Shown here: positions 1-10,700 of the stretch, piece by piece
Position numbering within the stretch: position 1 is the stretch's first letter
How the letters are laid out: the number at the start of each line of letters is the position of its first letter
From: Helichrysum umbraculigerum
Lineage: Eukaryota > Streptophyta > Magnoliopsida > Asterales > Asteraceae
Reading direction: 5' to 3'
DNA length: 64,000 bases
Assembly (NCBI GenBank): GCA_949592205.1
Contig: CATIUR010000001.1
Coordinates: 572,001-636,000 of the forward strand
Notes under the pieces: model-generated
Told to the model about the DNA's origin: nothing
What the model saw: only the letters and a program-made list of their open reading frames with translations
Database searches by the model: none
Program-made: the position numbers and the translations under genes

Positions 1-1860
1 CTTAAATTAAGATTCACTATTTCCTGATCCTTACTAGCAATTGTCTCATTTAAGTCTTTAATATTCATATAGAGACCATCTATGATAACAGATTTTTCAC
101 TTATGGTATCTCTAAGTTTTGTTCTATCCGAGGCATCAGACTTAATTTTATCTTTTAAGGCCTGTTTATCATCACTTAATCTACGAATATCCATAATGGC
201 TTGATCAAGTTCAGATCTAACAGTCTTATAGGATTCCTTATCCACATTCAATTGTGATGACAAATTGCTATTTGACACAGTTAAAACACTATTATGAGAT
301 TGTAAATCAGTAACTAAGTAACAAACATCAGCAAGATTAAGAATATCTAAACATACCATCTTCTTGTCAGTTTGTACTTCAGCCATGCGTGCCACGAATT
401 CTTCAGGACTCATATCTGGAGTTGAATCCATATATAGCACGTCATCATCACTTGCCTTCACTTCAGACTCAGGCACCGCTACTCTCTGTTCCATATCAGT
501 GGGCATGTAGGACACTGATCCAGCAGTTGTCTCTTCGATCTCAGCCATCAAGGCTTCCTCAGAATGAGCTAGCCAATCATAAGAGCCATCCAACTGCTTC
601 ACCACTAAGGCTTTGGAAGCAAGAGTACTTCCCGAACCTTGTTTTCCTTGTGCTTCTACTTTAGGTCTTTGGCATTCTCTAGCAAAATGACCAACACCCT
701 GACAGTTAAAGCATCTGACCTTGGTTTTATCAAACCCTAATCTATTGCCCAACACCTTTCTACCAGTTCTCTTGAGGAAATTTTTAACTTTTTTTGAAAC
801 CAATGCCAACATCTCTTGAAGTTCCAATTCCTCAACATAATCCGGATCTATCTGTTCATAATCCTCGTCAAATAGAACAGGATCATTGATCTTTCCCTCT
901 ATGTAATTCTCATATGATGCCACAAAGGAAGCAAGAACAGACAGTTGCTGTTCAACAGATTTCACACTCATAGGCATCTTCTGATGCTCTTGAGGTGACT
1001 TCTCAGAATTCTTTCCCTTTGTCTCATCACTAGAAGAGGAAATAAAGCACAGATCTTTAGAAATCATTTCTCCATTTTCACCAGTATCACCAACTAACAG
1101 TGCAGTTGTCGAACTAAAGGACGCAGTCGAAAGATTTATCTTTCCATGATATAACCCAGGGTTCTGAACCTGATCAGAATCACTATCTCTTGACTTTCTA
1201 GAGAAATCATAACCTTTCAGCTTGTCAATGACTTGCTCTAAGGTCATAGTAGAATACCTGGTTTCGTTATCCTTAATCATAACGCCATACATTTCCCATT
1301 TAGAAGGCAAACCCTCAAGAAACTTGTCGGTGTTAGCTGCTTCTTCTTCAACAATCTCATGGTATTCCAGTTCACTTAGCAGATGGTAGAAACGCGTGAC
1401 ATATGCCTCAAGATCTTCTCCTTTTAAAGCTTTAAACATAGTAAACTGCTTTTTGAGAAGACTCCTCTTGCCAGCTCTCACTTGTGGACTTCCCTCACCT
1501 CTTTTCTCTAGAGCTTCCCAGAGCATTCTAGCAGTATGAAAAGACTTCAGTTGATGAGCGATCTCTTTAGGAAGACACATCTTTATGCAGGAATGTGCTT
1601 TATTTTCATTTTTGTATTCTTCCTTCTGTTGATCACTCATGTTCGGATAGGTAAGAACCACAGTGGCATTTTGAACAGTTTGAGTAGGTGCGGTGTATCC
1701 ATTCTTGATACACATCCAGATTGATAGGTCATGGAATCTACAGTAAGATTCAAATCTGTCCTTCCAATTGTAGTAATCCTTGATCCTCAACAACTTAGGT
1801 GGAACGTTTGATTTTCCCCACCTCGTGGTCCATTTCGATCATTCTACTTAAGTCAGACAT
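1..1860 (-). pseudogene. gag: Copia-0 gag (partial, one frameshift)
   Basis: This is the capsid/nucleocapsid precursor of a Sirevirus-type Copia element. ATG at 1858-1860 opens a frame that stops at 1795-1797 after 21 codons. A +1 frame starting in the same stretch (about 1804) then stays open for roughly 600 codons to the left window edge, so a single-nucleotide indel separates start and body. The body begins with the retro-Gag helical domain (motifs YYNWKDRFESYCRFHDL and LWEALEKRGEG). A CCHC zinc knuckle (CFNCQGVGHFAREC) lies at about 672-713, and a long heptad-rich coiled coil at about 30-330. It differs clearly from the gag of Copia-1, so it is another subfamily. The rest of gag and pol lie outside the window. 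Confidence 0.85.
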
Positions 1861-1888
1861 CTTAAAAACGTAAAGTAAAACTGTTTCG

Positions 1889-2110
1889 CGAATTCAAAAA
1901 AACTCGATTTGCAAGACTCAGTTCAACTCGCAATCTCAGCTCGACTCGCAAGTCTCAGTTACGATTGCTGTGATGTCGATTCGCAAGCGATTTCGATTCG
2001 CGAAAGATCTCTGTTCAACTCACAAGTCTCAGTTCGACTCGCTAGTTCAACTCGGTTCGCAGGCTACGCTGAAACCCTAATCTCGACTCGCGAAACGACT
2101 GGAAAACCCG
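1889..2110 (-). repeat. Copia-0 leader array of CGACTCGC-type motifs
   Basis: Between primer site and gag the sequence is built from about ten variants of TTCGACTCGCAAG, TTCAACTCGCA and GATTCGCGAA, several separated by CTCAGT. Related motifs (CTCGCAG, GCGAGTT, CGACTCGCC) recur in this element's LTR at 15110-15265. The base composition is far richer in CpG than the flanks. The position matches the leader arrays of Copia-1 and Copia-2, but the motif is different. Confidence 0.7.
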
Positions 2111-2288
2111 AAAAACGAAAATTCAAGGTATTTTTACGATTTAAACAGGAGATTTCGACCGTAAACTAACCCTAAAACGTCCAGAGAATGATTTTGATCG
2201 TTAGTATGTATTAATGCACGTATAAATGATCCGAATCACAACGCAAACACCTTTAAAACTTTTGAACACACTCGTATTTAGCCCGAAA

Positions 2289-2300
2289 GCTCTGATACCA
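2289..2300 (-). promoter_or_regulatory. Copia-0 primer binding site (initiator Met tRNA)
   Basis: On the minus strand the 12-mer TGGTATCAGAGC is complementary to the 3' end of plant tRNA-iMet. It starts two bases after the LTR terminus at 2303, the standard spacing for plant Copia elements. Confidence 0.9.
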
Positions 2301-2302
2301 GT

Positions 2303-2527
2303 TGAAAGTCCCTAGTTCTTAGGATCGATAACTTCGTTATCTGTAGTATTAAGGTGCGGAATCCCTCAATACGGTGTTATCTTACTAATAACGAGTAAGT
2401 TCGTAATTGCTTATATTAAAGCTTAACTTTAAACGATAAAACGTAAAAGCCTAGCCGTTAGGTTTGTTTTCTCTGGTTTCTTGAATTCGCAGATGAAGAA
2501 TAAGAATGCAAAAGTTAACGATTTTCT
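2303..2527 (-). repeat. Copia-0 5' LTR, inner part
   Basis: The LTR starts TGAAAGTCCC on the plus strand next to the primer site. It is interrupted at 2527 by Copia-1. The last five bases, TTTCT (2523-2527), are repeated at 15074-15078 as the TSD of Copia-1. With 15079-15439 it makes an LTR of about 586 bp. Confidence 0.85.
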
Positions 2528-2937
2528 TGTTTGTCCCTTACTTAGATCTAGCACGAACCGAGTCAATCCAATCGATGGCGGAAACAACGATTAGATTATT
2601 AACTAAACACACGAACAATCAATACGCAATGAATATCAAACGAACGTAATATTATTGATTATAGTCGATCAGATTACAGAGAATTTCGACAAATAGCGTT
2701 TAGGGTTTCGTCAACCCTAAAACAGAAAACACAAATCGTATTTATACAAAAACTGGCACCTGCGACGTAGCACGCTACGTCGCAGGCCCAAGCCCATGCG
2801 ACGTTGGCTACGTCACAGGCCCAACACCTGACGTCGCACCTGCGACGTAGTGCGCTACGTCGCAGGAGTCAGGAATCCTATTTCTAATTACAAACTACGA
2901 GCTAGACCAACTGACAGACACTAAACATGTACTAACA
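2528..2937 (-). repeat. Copia-1 3' LTR
   Basis: A 410-bp LTR with termini TGTTTGTCCC and ...TACTAACA, identical by eye to 14664-15073. On the element strand a TATA box (2738-2748, TGTATAAATACG) follows directly after the palindrome array at 2760-2866. Confidence 0.97.
2738..2866 (-). promoter_or_regulatory. Copia-1 LTR core promoter: palindrome array plus TATA box
   Basis: Read on the minus strand, 2866-2760 holds two inverted pairs TGCGACGTAG/CTACGTCGCA with 4-base centres, plus single arms including GACGTC. The TATA box TATAAATA lies about 12-25 bp downstream. An identical copy is in the 5' LTR at 14874-15002, the copy that would drive transcription. The ACGT cores resemble plant bZIP binding sites, but binding is inference. 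Confidence 0.7.
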
Positions 2938-2950
2938 AACTCCCCCGTGT
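2938..2950 (-). promoter_or_regulatory. Copia-1 polypurine tract
   Basis: The minus strand reads CACGGGGGAGTT directly before the 3' LTR. This is the expected primer for plus-strand DNA synthesis, and it is conserved in Copia-2 at 53645-53657. Confidence 0.85.
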
Positions 2951-2977
2951 CTTCAGCTTGGTCTTCAAAAATCTTCA

Positions 2978-5668
2978 TTAAACCCAGCCCGCAGGAAACT
3001 GGCCGTCGGCATGAATTCCATTAGCTACGCAAACAGTAACAACATTGTAGAACTGCTGTGCTAATCGTCTGTTGAATTCATTCTTCTGACCAACTCGAAT
3101 CCGATTATCATAGAGTTTTCTTAAATCTTTTTCATGAAAATTAATTAAACTCATCGGATCATACAGCCTAAACGTTGCTTGCTTCAAATTCCATATACCT
3201 CCAACTTCTGGCCACGGTTCAGAATCTGGAACGAAAGTAATAACCGCTTCGCCAGTCTGTGGATCAAGTTCCCATTTCACAAGTCTTCTCAGAAAATAAT
3301 AAGGAACTGATTCCAGAGGTATCTCAGTCAAACATTTAGCCGGCGAATAGTGAATTTTAACCAAAGGCTTCCTGGTGACTGGATCAATCTTTTTCTTCCA
3401 CGTATACCGAGTTCCCAATGTCGGCTTCAATTTCGAATAAGTCTTCGTTAATACTTCCCGACGTAGACATCTTTGAATGAACTCAGCATAGTCATTCTCG
3501 AAAGGATTAATCAACTTCAGCTGAGCTAATCGATTAATCTCTCCTTTTGGCAACGTGCTCAATCTATCAAAGCGCATTCTAAAATACTGAACTCCATCTT
3601 CTCTCTTTATCATAAACAGATTCCTTTGACACTTCCAGCTTTTAATAACACCGGTATAATTCCGACTAACCCGGTACACTTGACATTTCACTGGAATAGG
3701 GACTGGATTTCGTCCCTTAGGCCACCATTTCTTGTTTCTCTCTCTCTTTTCTTCAGCAGTTAGTTTCTTTGCTGCTGAGTCCGGTGCCTGTGTCTCTGGA
3801 GCTGGAGTTGCAGCAGAACTAGATTCTCCATGTTGCGCTTTATCAGGACTCTCGTCTTCACTTGAATCAGATTCAATAATAGGTGCATCATCATAAGTTT
3901 CCCCAGATTGCGCATCATCATACGTTTCATCTGCATTCAACTGTTCCTCTTCAATCGAGACATCCTCGTTCATCTCAAACACATTCTCAGTTTCTTCCTC
4001 AGAGCCAACTCCACTGGCCATCCTTTGAATAAATGATAAGTCAGCGAATGAGTAATCAACTGCCAGTGGTCTCGGTTGCCCTGGAATATCATCAACAGAA
4101 AAGTAATCCAAAACAGAAATATTTTCATTAATATTTTCAATTACAGGGTTGGGATTTACAGACTCAGGTTGACTTGACTCTAAAGTGGGTATCCCAGACC
4201 CATACTCCCCCGAGGCAAGTAACCTGCCTTCCAAAACGTTAACCCTATTCTTCGTTTCCTCAAGCTCTTTAGATTGAACCTCGATCAAAGCAGCTTGTTC
4301 AGCAATCTTCTCATCCTGAGCCTCCAGCTTTTGCTTCATCAGCTGCATATCTTCCATTATCTTTTGCATGAAAGCTGGAGTCGGTTGAATCTCAAAAACA
4401 TCCTGTTGCTGTGGATTGACTGGAGCTCGTGTCGACGAAGAACGACGAACACGACGTCTTGGTTGATAAGTCTCATCAGCAGGATCATCACCATCACGTG
4501 TACGCTTTCCCGTATCTCGTGGAGGCACATACTTGCGTCCTTGTCTGATCCGACGCTGAATACGTAGATATCTAAATGAATCTGAGAGCCTGATACGTTC
4601 CATTTCAGATGGATGTGGAACAGTACCATCAGAATGCTCAGGCGTCAGACCCCCATCCTGAGGACCTGCAGTGACCGGTTCTTCAGAATCAGAACTCTCA
4701 ACCGTATCATGCGATGCTGGATTGTCCGAGTCAACGTGCCCGAACTGCTCGATATTCTCCAAAATAGCATCCACGTTCTCCCCCGCAGCTTGAGCAGGAA
4801 TGTTTTCACCCCCAGCTTGAACAGGAATATTCACTAACGGTTGCTGCGGTTGCTGAGGTGCTGGAACATCCATATATTGAGGTTCCGGTGGCGGTACATA
4901 ATTCGCGTCCACAATGGCACCAAACAAGGGAACATCCGCTGCTGCCGCAACCCCTTTCTCAAAACTTGCACAAATGGTGAAAATCCGACTCATCATCGGT
5001 GAAATCTTTAATAACTGATCGGGATCACCCTGTGCCTGAAGATTTGGGTGATGACGATTAATGTGCAACTGAACAAAACGTGGATATAAAATCCATTTCT
5101 GATCCCCTGCATTCGCGTTATCAACCATTGCCTTGAAGATAAATCCCGAGAAGTTGAACGGCTTGTTGTATACTAACGCCAACATAGCAGAAGCTAAACT
5201 TCGACTCATCCCATCCGTTCCACCTTTTCTATTCCCCAAACAAACGATAATCACGTGCATCAGATATCTCCAAACACGCGTGAGATTCGCTTTGCGATAC
5301 TGATCGGAGGGAATCCCAGGATATCCAATCCGTTGCATAGCCCCGGTAACAAAAATATGATCAAAACTGATAGGCATATCCGGTTGATCGTTCAATTGTA
5401 AAAGTTCCCGAATGCTCTGTTCTGTAATAATGATCTCCGTACCCAGAACAGTAGAGACCAAGCGTATAACGTCGTTTTCAGTAACGACAGTTGCGTTCCG
5501 CCAGAATGGGTTGATCAGATTTCCAAAAACCACCGTGGTATCGGAAATAGCGTGGATTACCCTAGAACGTCTCAAAAATGCAATCATCGGACGATACGGT
5601 GCAGCTTTATCAGCAGTATCAACAAGATAAGCAGCCGTATTGTGACGAGCTTCAAAAATCAAAGCCAT
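2978..5668 (-). CDS. Copia-1 ORF3: large extra protein after pol (envelope position, not envelope-like)
   Basis: The protein is about 896 aa. I chose the Met at 5666-5668 (MALIFEARHN) because Copia-2 diverges upstream of it but matches from just before it onward. The frame is open upstream to 5731, which would add 21 residues. Visible parts are: an N-terminal globular region (residues 1-250); a Pro/Gln-rich and acidic linker with an Arg-rich patch (RRRVRRSSS); a coiled coil at about 431-481 (KLEAQDEKIAEQAALIEVQS); an acidic Ser/Glu/Asp stretch; and a basic C-terminal domain of about 250 residues starting KWWPKGRNP. I see no signal peptide and no membrane segment, so a fusogenic envelope role is not supported. 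Sireviruses often carry an 'envelope-like' ORF at this position. Function is unknown. A deleted relative (Copia-2) keeps this ORF although it lost RT. Confidence 0.85.
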   Translation of the reverse strand: MALIFEARHNTAAYLVDTADKAAPYRPMIAFLRRSRVIHAISDTTVVFGNLINPFWRNATVVTENDVIRLVSTVLGTEIIITEQSIRELLQLNDQPDMPISFDHIFVTGAMQRIGYPGIPSDQYRKANLTRVWRYLMHVIIVCLGNRKGGTDGMSRSLASAMLALVYNKPFNFSGFIFKAMVDNANAGDQKWILYPRFVQLHINRHHPNLQAQGDPDQLLKISPMMSRIFTICASFEKGVAAAADVPLFGAIVDANYVPPPEPQYMDVPAPQQPQQPLVNIPVQAGGENIPAQAAGENVDAILENIEQFGHVDSDNPASHDTVESSDSEEPVTAGPQDGGLTPEHSDGTVPHPSEMERIRLSDSFRYLRIQRRIRQGRKYVPPRDTGKRTRDGDDPADETYQPRRRVRRSSSTRAPVNPQQQDVFEIQPTPAFMQKIMEDMQLMKQKLEAQDEKIAEQAALIEVQSKELEETKNRVNVLEGRLLASGEYGSGIPTLESSQPESVNPNPVIENINENISVLDYFSVDDIPGQPRPLAVDYSFADLSFIQRMASGVGSEEETENVFEMNEDVSIEEEQLNADETYDDAQSGETYDDAPIIESDSSEDESPDKAQHGESSSAATPAPETQAPDSAAKKLTAEEKRERNKKWWPKGRNPVPIPVKCQVYRVSRNYTGVIKSWKCQRNLFMIKREDGVQYFRMRFDRLSTLPKGEINRLAQLKLINPFENDYAEFIQRCLRREVLTKTYSKLKPTLGTRYTWKKKIDPVTRKPLVKIHYSPAKCLTEIPLESVPYYFLRRLVKWELDPQTGEAVITFVPDSEPWPEVGGIWNLKQATFRLYDPMSLINFHEKDLRKLYDNRIRVGQKNEFNRRLAQQFYNVVTVCVANGIHADGQFPAGWV

Positions 5669-5690
5669 ATCTGCAAAAACAGAAACATAT
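5669..5690 (-). promoter_or_regulatory. Candidate 3' splice site just before ORF3
   Basis: On the minus strand TTTCTGTTTTTGCAG is followed by AT and then the ATG of MALIFEARHN. A pyrimidine-rich tract ending in TTTGCAG is a good plant acceptor. The same string lies at the same place in Copia-2 (50917-50931). A possible donor (GTAAGCC, G at 6142) lies in the ORF3 leader. Splicing is inference. Confidence 0.4.
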
Positions 5691-5756
5691 TGCAACTCGA
5701 AAAAGGTTAGCCAAAAATTTTCATTTTTCATACAACCTTTTTCAAACTCCTGGAAC

Positions 5757-6056
5757 TAGCGACGTAGCACCATACGTCGCATAAACACAGAGCGACGTAG
5801 AAAAGTACGTCGCCTAAATTCAAAATAAATTGAAAAGCGACGTAAGGCCGTACGTCGCATAAAATTCGAGCGACGTAAAGCGGGACGTCGCATTTTGCAA
5901 TTTATTGTGAATTTAATCACTTTATTTAAAATAGCGACGTAGAGAGCTACGTCGCATCGGACGTCGCAGAAAAAGCGACGTAGGGAAAGGCGACGTAGGA
6001 ATTAATAATAACTAATTTAAAGCGACGTAGGCGACTACGTCGCATCGTACGTCGCA
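5757..6056 (-). repeat. Palindrome array directly upstream of ORF3
   Basis: About eight GCGACGTA arms and about ten TACGTCGC-type arms alternate, separated by AT-rich spacers, ending about 90 bp from the ORF3 start. The motif equals that of the Copia-1 LTR and gag leader. It holds the same relative position to ORF3 that the leader array holds to gag. Confidence 0.75.
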
Positions 6057-6235
6057 ACGATGAACATTCATCCCCAACCCAGAAACCCTAACCTCGAATT
6101 TAGGGGTTTTCAAAATCAAACGCACTACAAGGTGCGGCTTACGATGATGATCACGAAAAAATAAGTTATAACCATTATAACAACCAATTGACCATCGAAT
6201 TCAACCCAAAACCAAAACCCTTGAAACCCGTAACA

Positions 6236-6531
6236 CTTATATAGCAATTAAACATATAATACACGGTGAAAACAGGTAAATATGGTACCTAAGTGTGCGG
6301 AATAACGAGTATATGAAAACTACGTGAGTGAATAGGAACGACAACAGCTACAAATCACGAAAAAGCTCGAAGAATTGCTACGTCGCAAATCGCCGGTTGG
6401 TACGTCGCAGGCTACGTCGCACTTGAATAGTGAATACTGTGACGAGGTACGTCGCAGTGGATACTATTTAAAGTATAACCCTATGTGCGACGTAGGCTGG
6501 GACGTCGCAGGCGACGTAGAGCCGTACGTCG
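6236..6531 (-). promoter_or_regulatory. Candidate internal promoter of ORF3: array plus TATA box
   Basis: On the minus strand, 6531-6378 carries a second cluster of GCGACGTAG / TACGTCGC arms. About 130 bp downstream is GCTATATAAG (6236-6245), a canonical plant TATA box. The ORF3 leader array and ORF3 follow. This repeats the layout of the LTR (array, TATA, leader array, gag). Promoter activity is inference. Confidence 0.5.
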
Positions 6532-6599
6532 CATACAACAGTTTTGATCCAATTTCAAAATTTTCAAACCGTGTACTCGTTATTTTTAGCAAATAATTT

Positions 6600-6667
6600 C
6601 CAAATAACTCGTGACTTGGGAAAATAACCTAGAATAAAAATAAAACAAAATAAAATAAACTATAAAA

Positions 6668-6704
<37 letters not shown>

Positions 6705-7673
6705 TACAAAAAATAGAAATAACTAACACTCTATTTTTGGTGACGGAGTTGTTTTGTCTGCTTAGGGATCATATCGGAATAACATGCATTTATTAGGAAT
6801 AGTAAGTGTTATTTCGATCATCAGTATATTTGTCCACTTTAAATTTACGTGGCACATTTAAAACACCTGTTATAAAAATTATTTCAAGACAATTATTGGT
6901 ATTGTTTGTCCACCTAAACATGTTACATCCGTATTTGTGAGCTAACCTTTATTGTTAGAATGAATATTAATTTTGTGAAACCTATTATATGATATACCGA
7001 TAAACTTTAGTAAAACAAACACCGCATATTCATACAAGGTAGAGATTACAAGACCAAGGTTATCTCGGTTTTCTCGTAACATACACTTGATATTTATATT
7101 TAGGCATACATCAAACCGACTATGAAGATACTAGTGGCCCCAGATCTGTACAAAGTACAACAGAGGGTCCCTTAGTATGAACATAACAAGTTTGAGACTA
7201 TTTGCATAACTAATGGATTCAGGTCTGTACGTGAGTACAACAATAGTCACCATTAGTTAGGCGAATAATCATATTATTACTATATGCCCATTTTACATTT
7301 ACATAATTATGACAGTGTATGATAGTACTTCCATTTATCAATTAAGACTTATGTCATACATCATATAACATTTTTCACAAAGTAATAGACAAGTTTTATC
7401 ATTACTTCTTACTCACTCACAAACCGGTGTGTAGCATGCCTACCAATACATCGTATGATGAAGATAATTTAGATAAAAACTGTTTTAAGTGTGTCAGATA
7501 AACCTACTGACACATCCAAGATAAACCTTAAAATTCCATTTTGTGCATATCACCCGATGTACTATCATATCCCAAGTTGTTTACAGACACAACTTCAACG
7601 TCTTATTTTTTAAAAATGTAGCAACCTTGCGTTTTCTTTAATACTAAAGAGCATAAAGAGTGGCTGTTGCGAT

Positions 7674-7722
<49 letters not shown>

Positions 7723-7757
7723 GAATTTAAAAATCTAAAAAAAATCCAAGTCACAAA
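6600..7757 (-). other. Copia-1 pol-ORF3 spacer with two A-tracts on the sense strand
   Basis: No coding frame is seen. The region is AT-rich and holds uninterrupted T runs on the plus strand at 6670-6699 (30 nt) and 7675-7717 (43 nt), i.e. poly(A) on the element strand. The second begins about 40 nt after the pol stop codon. A short imperfect direct repeat (CAGATCTGTACAAAGTACAAC / CAGGTCTGTACGTGAGTACAAC) lies at about 7140-7235. I recognise no other element here. Confidence 0.6.
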
Positions 7758-10700
7758 TCATTTCTTTGACTGAAAGAACCTTAAATCTATTAGATTGACC
7801 AGTTCAATGAAACGTGATCGCAAAAAGGCTTTTGTGAAAAGGTCCGCACACTGCTTAAGGGTCTCTATATGTACAACATCTATAAGGTGTTTCTCAAAGC
7901 AATCCCGTATGAAGTGGAACCTAAGTTCAATATGTTTGGTCTTAGAGTGCTGTACGGGATTGTGGGTGATAGATATAGCAGCTGTATTATCAATATAAAT
8001 AGGAGTCATAGAGAGATTGAACCCGTAATCACGCAGTTGATGCTGAATCCAGAGAACCTGAGAACAGCAACTTGCAGCAGCAACATACTCGGCTTCAGCT
8101 GTGGAAATAGCAACCGTAGTCTGCTTTTTGCACTGCCAAGAAACTAAGCGCGATCCAAGAAACTGACATCCTCCAGTAGTTGACTTCATATCTATCTTGC
8201 AGCCACCAAGATCCGAATCCGAATAGGCAGTTAACTCAAAGTTCTTCTCGTTTGAATACCATAGACCCAGAGATGGCCTAAAAGCGAGATATCCAAAAAT
8301 GCGTTTTACTGCCTTCATATGAGACACCTTCGGATTTGCTTGAAATCGTGAGCAGAGAGAAACGGCAAACACGATATCTGGTCTTGAGGCAGTCAGGTAC
8401 ATGAGAGAGCCTATCATTGAGCGATAGTCTTTCTCCTTGCATTCTTCATCGTCCTCATTAGGTCCAAGATTGTGTCTTGCTTCAATTGGAGTGCCGTAGT
8501 GTTTACAGTTGAGCAATTCATACCGTTTTAACATGTCAATGACATATTTTGACTGATGGATATAAATTCCCTTGTCAGATTGCTCAACCTGTAGTCCCAG
8601 AAAGAACGTGAGTTCCCCCATAGCACTCATTTCAAACTCAGACTTCATCAATCTTTCAAAATCCTTGCACAACTGATCATTAGTTGATCCAAAGATTATG
8701 TCGTCCACATAGACCTGTACAAGTAACAAATCCGCTCCTTCACTTTTGATGAAAAGCGTGCTATCAATCTGTCCTCTATCAAAACCATTCTTCAGTAAGT
8801 ACGTGGCAAGTTGCTCATACCAAAGTCGAGGAGATTGATGAAGACCATACAAAGCTTTCTTCAGCTTGCAAACATGATTAGGATGCTTTGGGTCTTCAAA
8901 ACCGGGAGGCTGACACACATAGATCACTGCGTCAACATCTCCATAGAGAAAAGCACACTTCACGTCAAGTTGATACACTCGGAATCCTTTGAAAGAAGCA
9001 TAAGCTAGAAAAATCCGAATTGATTCCAAACGAGCAACAGGAGCGAAAACTTCATCATAGTCAATACCCTCTAGTTGACTATATCCTTGAACTACCAGAC
9101 GGGCTTTGTTTCGAATAACAGCCCCACGGTCATCCATTTTATTACGGAAAACCCAACGAGTACCCGTCAAGTGAGCACCCTTGGGTAGAGGAACAATTTC
9201 CCAAACATTCATCTTGTTTATTTGCTGTAGTTCCTCCTGCATAGCCTCGACCCAAGATGGATCCTTTAAGGCTTGATCAACCTTTTTCGGTTCAATTTGA
9301 GACAAATGACATGAATCAATATGAGCTATAAGTCCCAAAAGCTGCTGAGCTGAAGTCTGCTTTGTTTGCTGTCGTGTTTGAACAGATGCATGAGGATCAC
9401 CAATGATATTATCAATAGGGTGATCCTTATGTATACGTGTTTCTGGTATGGCACCTGGCACAAGATCCACACCCAAATTGTTCAAATCTCCCTCAGTTTC
9501 AGGAGTAGCAGCAGACTCAGGAATGACTATCTCTTCTTCTTCTCCTTCATCTTCATGAGAAAATAAGTGAGAGTAGTTCATTGTTTCTTCCACTTCATCT
9601 TCTTCTTGAGGTTCCTCTAACGGAGGCATATTTGGATCATATGGAAGCTCCTTTGTATAGTTGTAAACTGTTTTAGAAGGAGCTGCCGAAGATGGTGGAG
9701 TAGGAGATGGTGTTGATGGTGGTGATTTGGTAGTTGTTTTCGGTTGTGTGGGTGTTGGTGAAGGAGTAGGTGTAGGTTGTGGAGGTGTAGGATTAGTCGG
9801 TGGAGGTGCGGGTGTTGCATTAGGAGATGGGTCGGATGGTTTATTAGTAACGGGTGTATCTTGAGAAATATCAAGCTCATGCAGTATAGAAACCAACTCT
9901 TCCGTTTCATCTTCTTCCGGAATATTGAAAGAGTTGAAGAGGTTTCCATAATTGAAAAACCAATCCGGACCCGTTCCTTGAGGAGGTTCCGTATACCTTA
10001 AACACTTCACTTCAAAATGCTCTTCGATCTGATTCGTTGATTTGTTGAAGACTCTTTTGTTCGGAGAGTTGACTGCATATCCAAGAAAAATCCCTTCAAC
10101 AGCTTTATCACCAAACTTAGAGACCTTATCTTTTGTAATCATGATCAGGCATGGACACCCAAATGGTTCTAGGAACTGTAGATTTGGCTTACGGTTATTA
10201 AAAAGTTCATAGCACGTTTTGTTCCTTTTCTTAACCGTGAGTACTCGGTTGAGAACATAACAGGCAGTATTAACTGCCTCAGCCCAGAATATGATTGGTA
10301 ACTTGGAGTCAGCTAACATAGTCCGAGCTGTCTCGATAATTGTCCTATTCTTCCTTTCTGCAACTCCATTCTGTTGTGGAGTCCTTGGAGCACTAAATTG
10401 ATGCTCAATACCTCTTGTAGCACAAAACAATTCGAGAGTTGAGTTCTTGAACTCAGTTCCATTATCACTTCGTATCCTTTTCACCTTCAAGTTGCTCAAA
10501 TTCGCCAACTTGTCCAACAAATACACCAGTATCTCAGGAGTTTCCCCTTTCGTGGTCAAAAAGTAAACCCACGAAAACCTTGAGTAGTCATCAGTAACTA
10601 CCAAGCAGTAAGACCGACCACCAATGCTTTTCGTAGACACTGGACCGAAAAGATCCATATGCAGCAATTCCAATGGAGCATTTATGGAATTCACCTGCTT

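Noticed and set aside
389..664. Plus-strand open frames of 60-150 codons within the elements (for example 389-664, 12707-13126, 44651-45193).
   Set aside because: They lie opposite clear gag or pol coding sequence, have no recognisable domains, and follow the composition of the other strand.
2978..5731. ORF3 as a typical retroviral envelope gene.
   Set aside because: No signal peptide, membrane helix or fusion region can be seen; only its position after pol is envelope-like.
6375..6596. Small frame with many Arg and Ser over the palindrome cluster before ORF3.
   Set aside because: It only translates the repeated ACGTCGC arms; no conservation argues for a protein.
7675..7717. Poly-T tract as an RNA polymerase III terminator of a small RNA gene.
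   Set aside because: No A/B box promoter or folded tRNA-like sequence is seen upstream.
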